Shown piece by piece: positions 33,987-34,685 of a DNA stretch of 34,685 bases. The notes beneath the pieces are model-generated. The model was not told the DNA's origin and made no database searches. It saw nothing but the letters and a program-made list of their open reading frames with translations. The stretch lies in assembly GCA_004557385.1 (NCBI GenBank), contig SFEA01000024.1, positions 1 through 34,685 on the forward strand. The letters run 5' to 3'. The translations under genes and the position numbers were made by a program. This DNA is from Bacteroidales bacterium (GTDB lineage Bacteria > Bacteroidota > Bacteroidia > Bacteroidales > Muribaculaceae). Every line of letters begins with the position of its first letter. Within the stretch, counting starts at the first letter, position 1.

Positions 33987-34685
33987 ATGCGAAAATTAGT
34001 ATTATTCATATTGCTATTTTGGTCTGCTACATTATATGGCCAAAAGCTAATCGTGGAATCGTTTACAGAGCGGACTAACGACATATCTGCTCGCACCAGT
34101 GGCAGGGTTGACGCCAACGGCGACCGTTGTGCCCTTGTGAAGGTGCAGCTTGCATCGGCTGACGCGAACTTCAGCGGCTTGGTGGTTGGCGACACCGACT
34201 TCCACACCAACGAATATTGGGTGTATATGGCTAAGGGCAGCCGTAGGCTCACCGTCAACTTGCAGAACTTCCTGCCTCTGGAGGTGGAGTTTGCATGTTT
34301 GACGTTGAGCCTAAGGATGCCGTTGTGGAGTTCGACGGAAGCGTTCTGAGCCTTGCCGACGGCACGGCAAGCGTGCGCAAGTCGTTCGGAGTTTACAATT
34401 ACCGTGTGCAGGCTGCGTTGCATCATCCATCGTCGGGAGTGGTGAAGGTGAGTGACCCGGTCAACAAGCACACGGTAAGTGTGAAGCTTGCCCCAGCCTA
34501 CGGCTACCTCAGCGTGCCGGCTAAAGGCGACCTTTCCGGGGCAAGCGTCTATGTAAATGACGAGCTGAAAGGCACCGTGCCGTATAAGTCGGGCAGAATG
34601 GCATCGGGAAGCTATGTAGTGCGCATAGTGCGCCCCCTCTATAGCCCTATACAGCAGACTGTAACCATTGAGGACGACAAGACCT
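33987..34685 (+). pseudogene. PEGA-domain exported protein, frame-disrupted and cut by window end
   Basis: The first frame (33987-34349) begins with a signal peptide (LVLFILLFWSATLYG) and the family N-terminal domain (CALVKVQLASADANF, YWVYMAKGSRRLTV, LPLEVEF), then becomes nonsense and stops. The family sequence resumes in another frame at about 34295 (FDVEPKDAVVEFDG, VYNYRVQAALHH, GYLSVPAKGDL, VYVNDELKGTVPYKSG), which is a PEGA repeat and stays open to 34685. Relatives I remember have about 30-45 residues between LPLEV.F and the FDVxPKDA segment; these are missing. So an out-of-frame internal deletion fits better than a single-base shift. Alternatively the second part is a separate gene starting at 34295, or the assembly is wrong. 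Confidence 0.7.

Overview
The window reads as chromosomal DNA of a gut-type Bacteroidales bacterium, plausibly Muribaculaceae or a relative (inferred). The evidence is a SusC/SusD glycan-uptake locus with an ECF sigma/FecR switch, lipoproteins with acidic residues after the lipobox cysteine, DUF5723 and PEGA/NTF2-type Bacteroidetes families, and several promoters matching the Bacteroidetes pattern TTTG-N19/20-TAnnTTTG.

Layout. (1) 1-2600 is an accessory patch. It holds a minus-strand tripartite HipB-HipS-HipT toxin-antitoxin operon with three near-identical palindromic operators upstream, then a small helix-turn-helix (HTH) gene. A second HTH gene appears broken where a hairpin-rich repeat region (about 2177-2600) begins. 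(2) 2625-7791 is housekeeping: a Spy/CpxP-like periplasmic protein, lysS, gpsA and a FucO-type iron alcohol dehydrogenase. (3) 8012-19911 is a complete minus-strand polysaccharide utilisation locus: ECF sigma, FecR anti-sigma, SusC with an STN signalling domain, SusD, a GH18-like protein that has lost its catalytic acids, a DUF1735-LamG lipoprotein, a DUF1735-GH18 endo-beta-N-acetylglucosaminidase and a Big-like lipoprotein, closed by a strong terminator. Gene content and order recall N-glycan (high-mannose) loci. A FucP/NagP-like transporter is divergent from the sigma gene. (4) 21517-24660 is a two-gene envelope operon: a DUF5723 beta-barrel-type protein and a large lipoprotein. (5) A CAT-anticodon tRNA at 25042-25115 with its own promoter and terminator. 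(6) From the tRNA to the window end the DNA is visibly more AT-rich and the genes lie on the plus strand, mostly closely spaced.

Region 6 is the most unusual part. It encodes a structured leader or small gene, a short lipoprotein, a three-helix membrane protein with a basic tail, a 1010-residue tubulin/FtsZ-superfamily GTPase (tubulin signature GGTGSG) ending in a GYF-like domain between proline-rich stretches, and a zinc-ribbon/transmembrane/MORN protein. Three secreted proteins follow (one NTF2-like), then a cytoplasmic protein with a HEPN-like R-x4-H motif, and a PEGA-domain gene that is frameshifted or internally deleted and runs off the window. The layout suggests an envelope-linked cytoskeletal or membrane-remodelling system, with the GTPase inside, the membrane proteins as connectors, and the exported proteins acting in the periplasm or at the surface. 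That function is inference.
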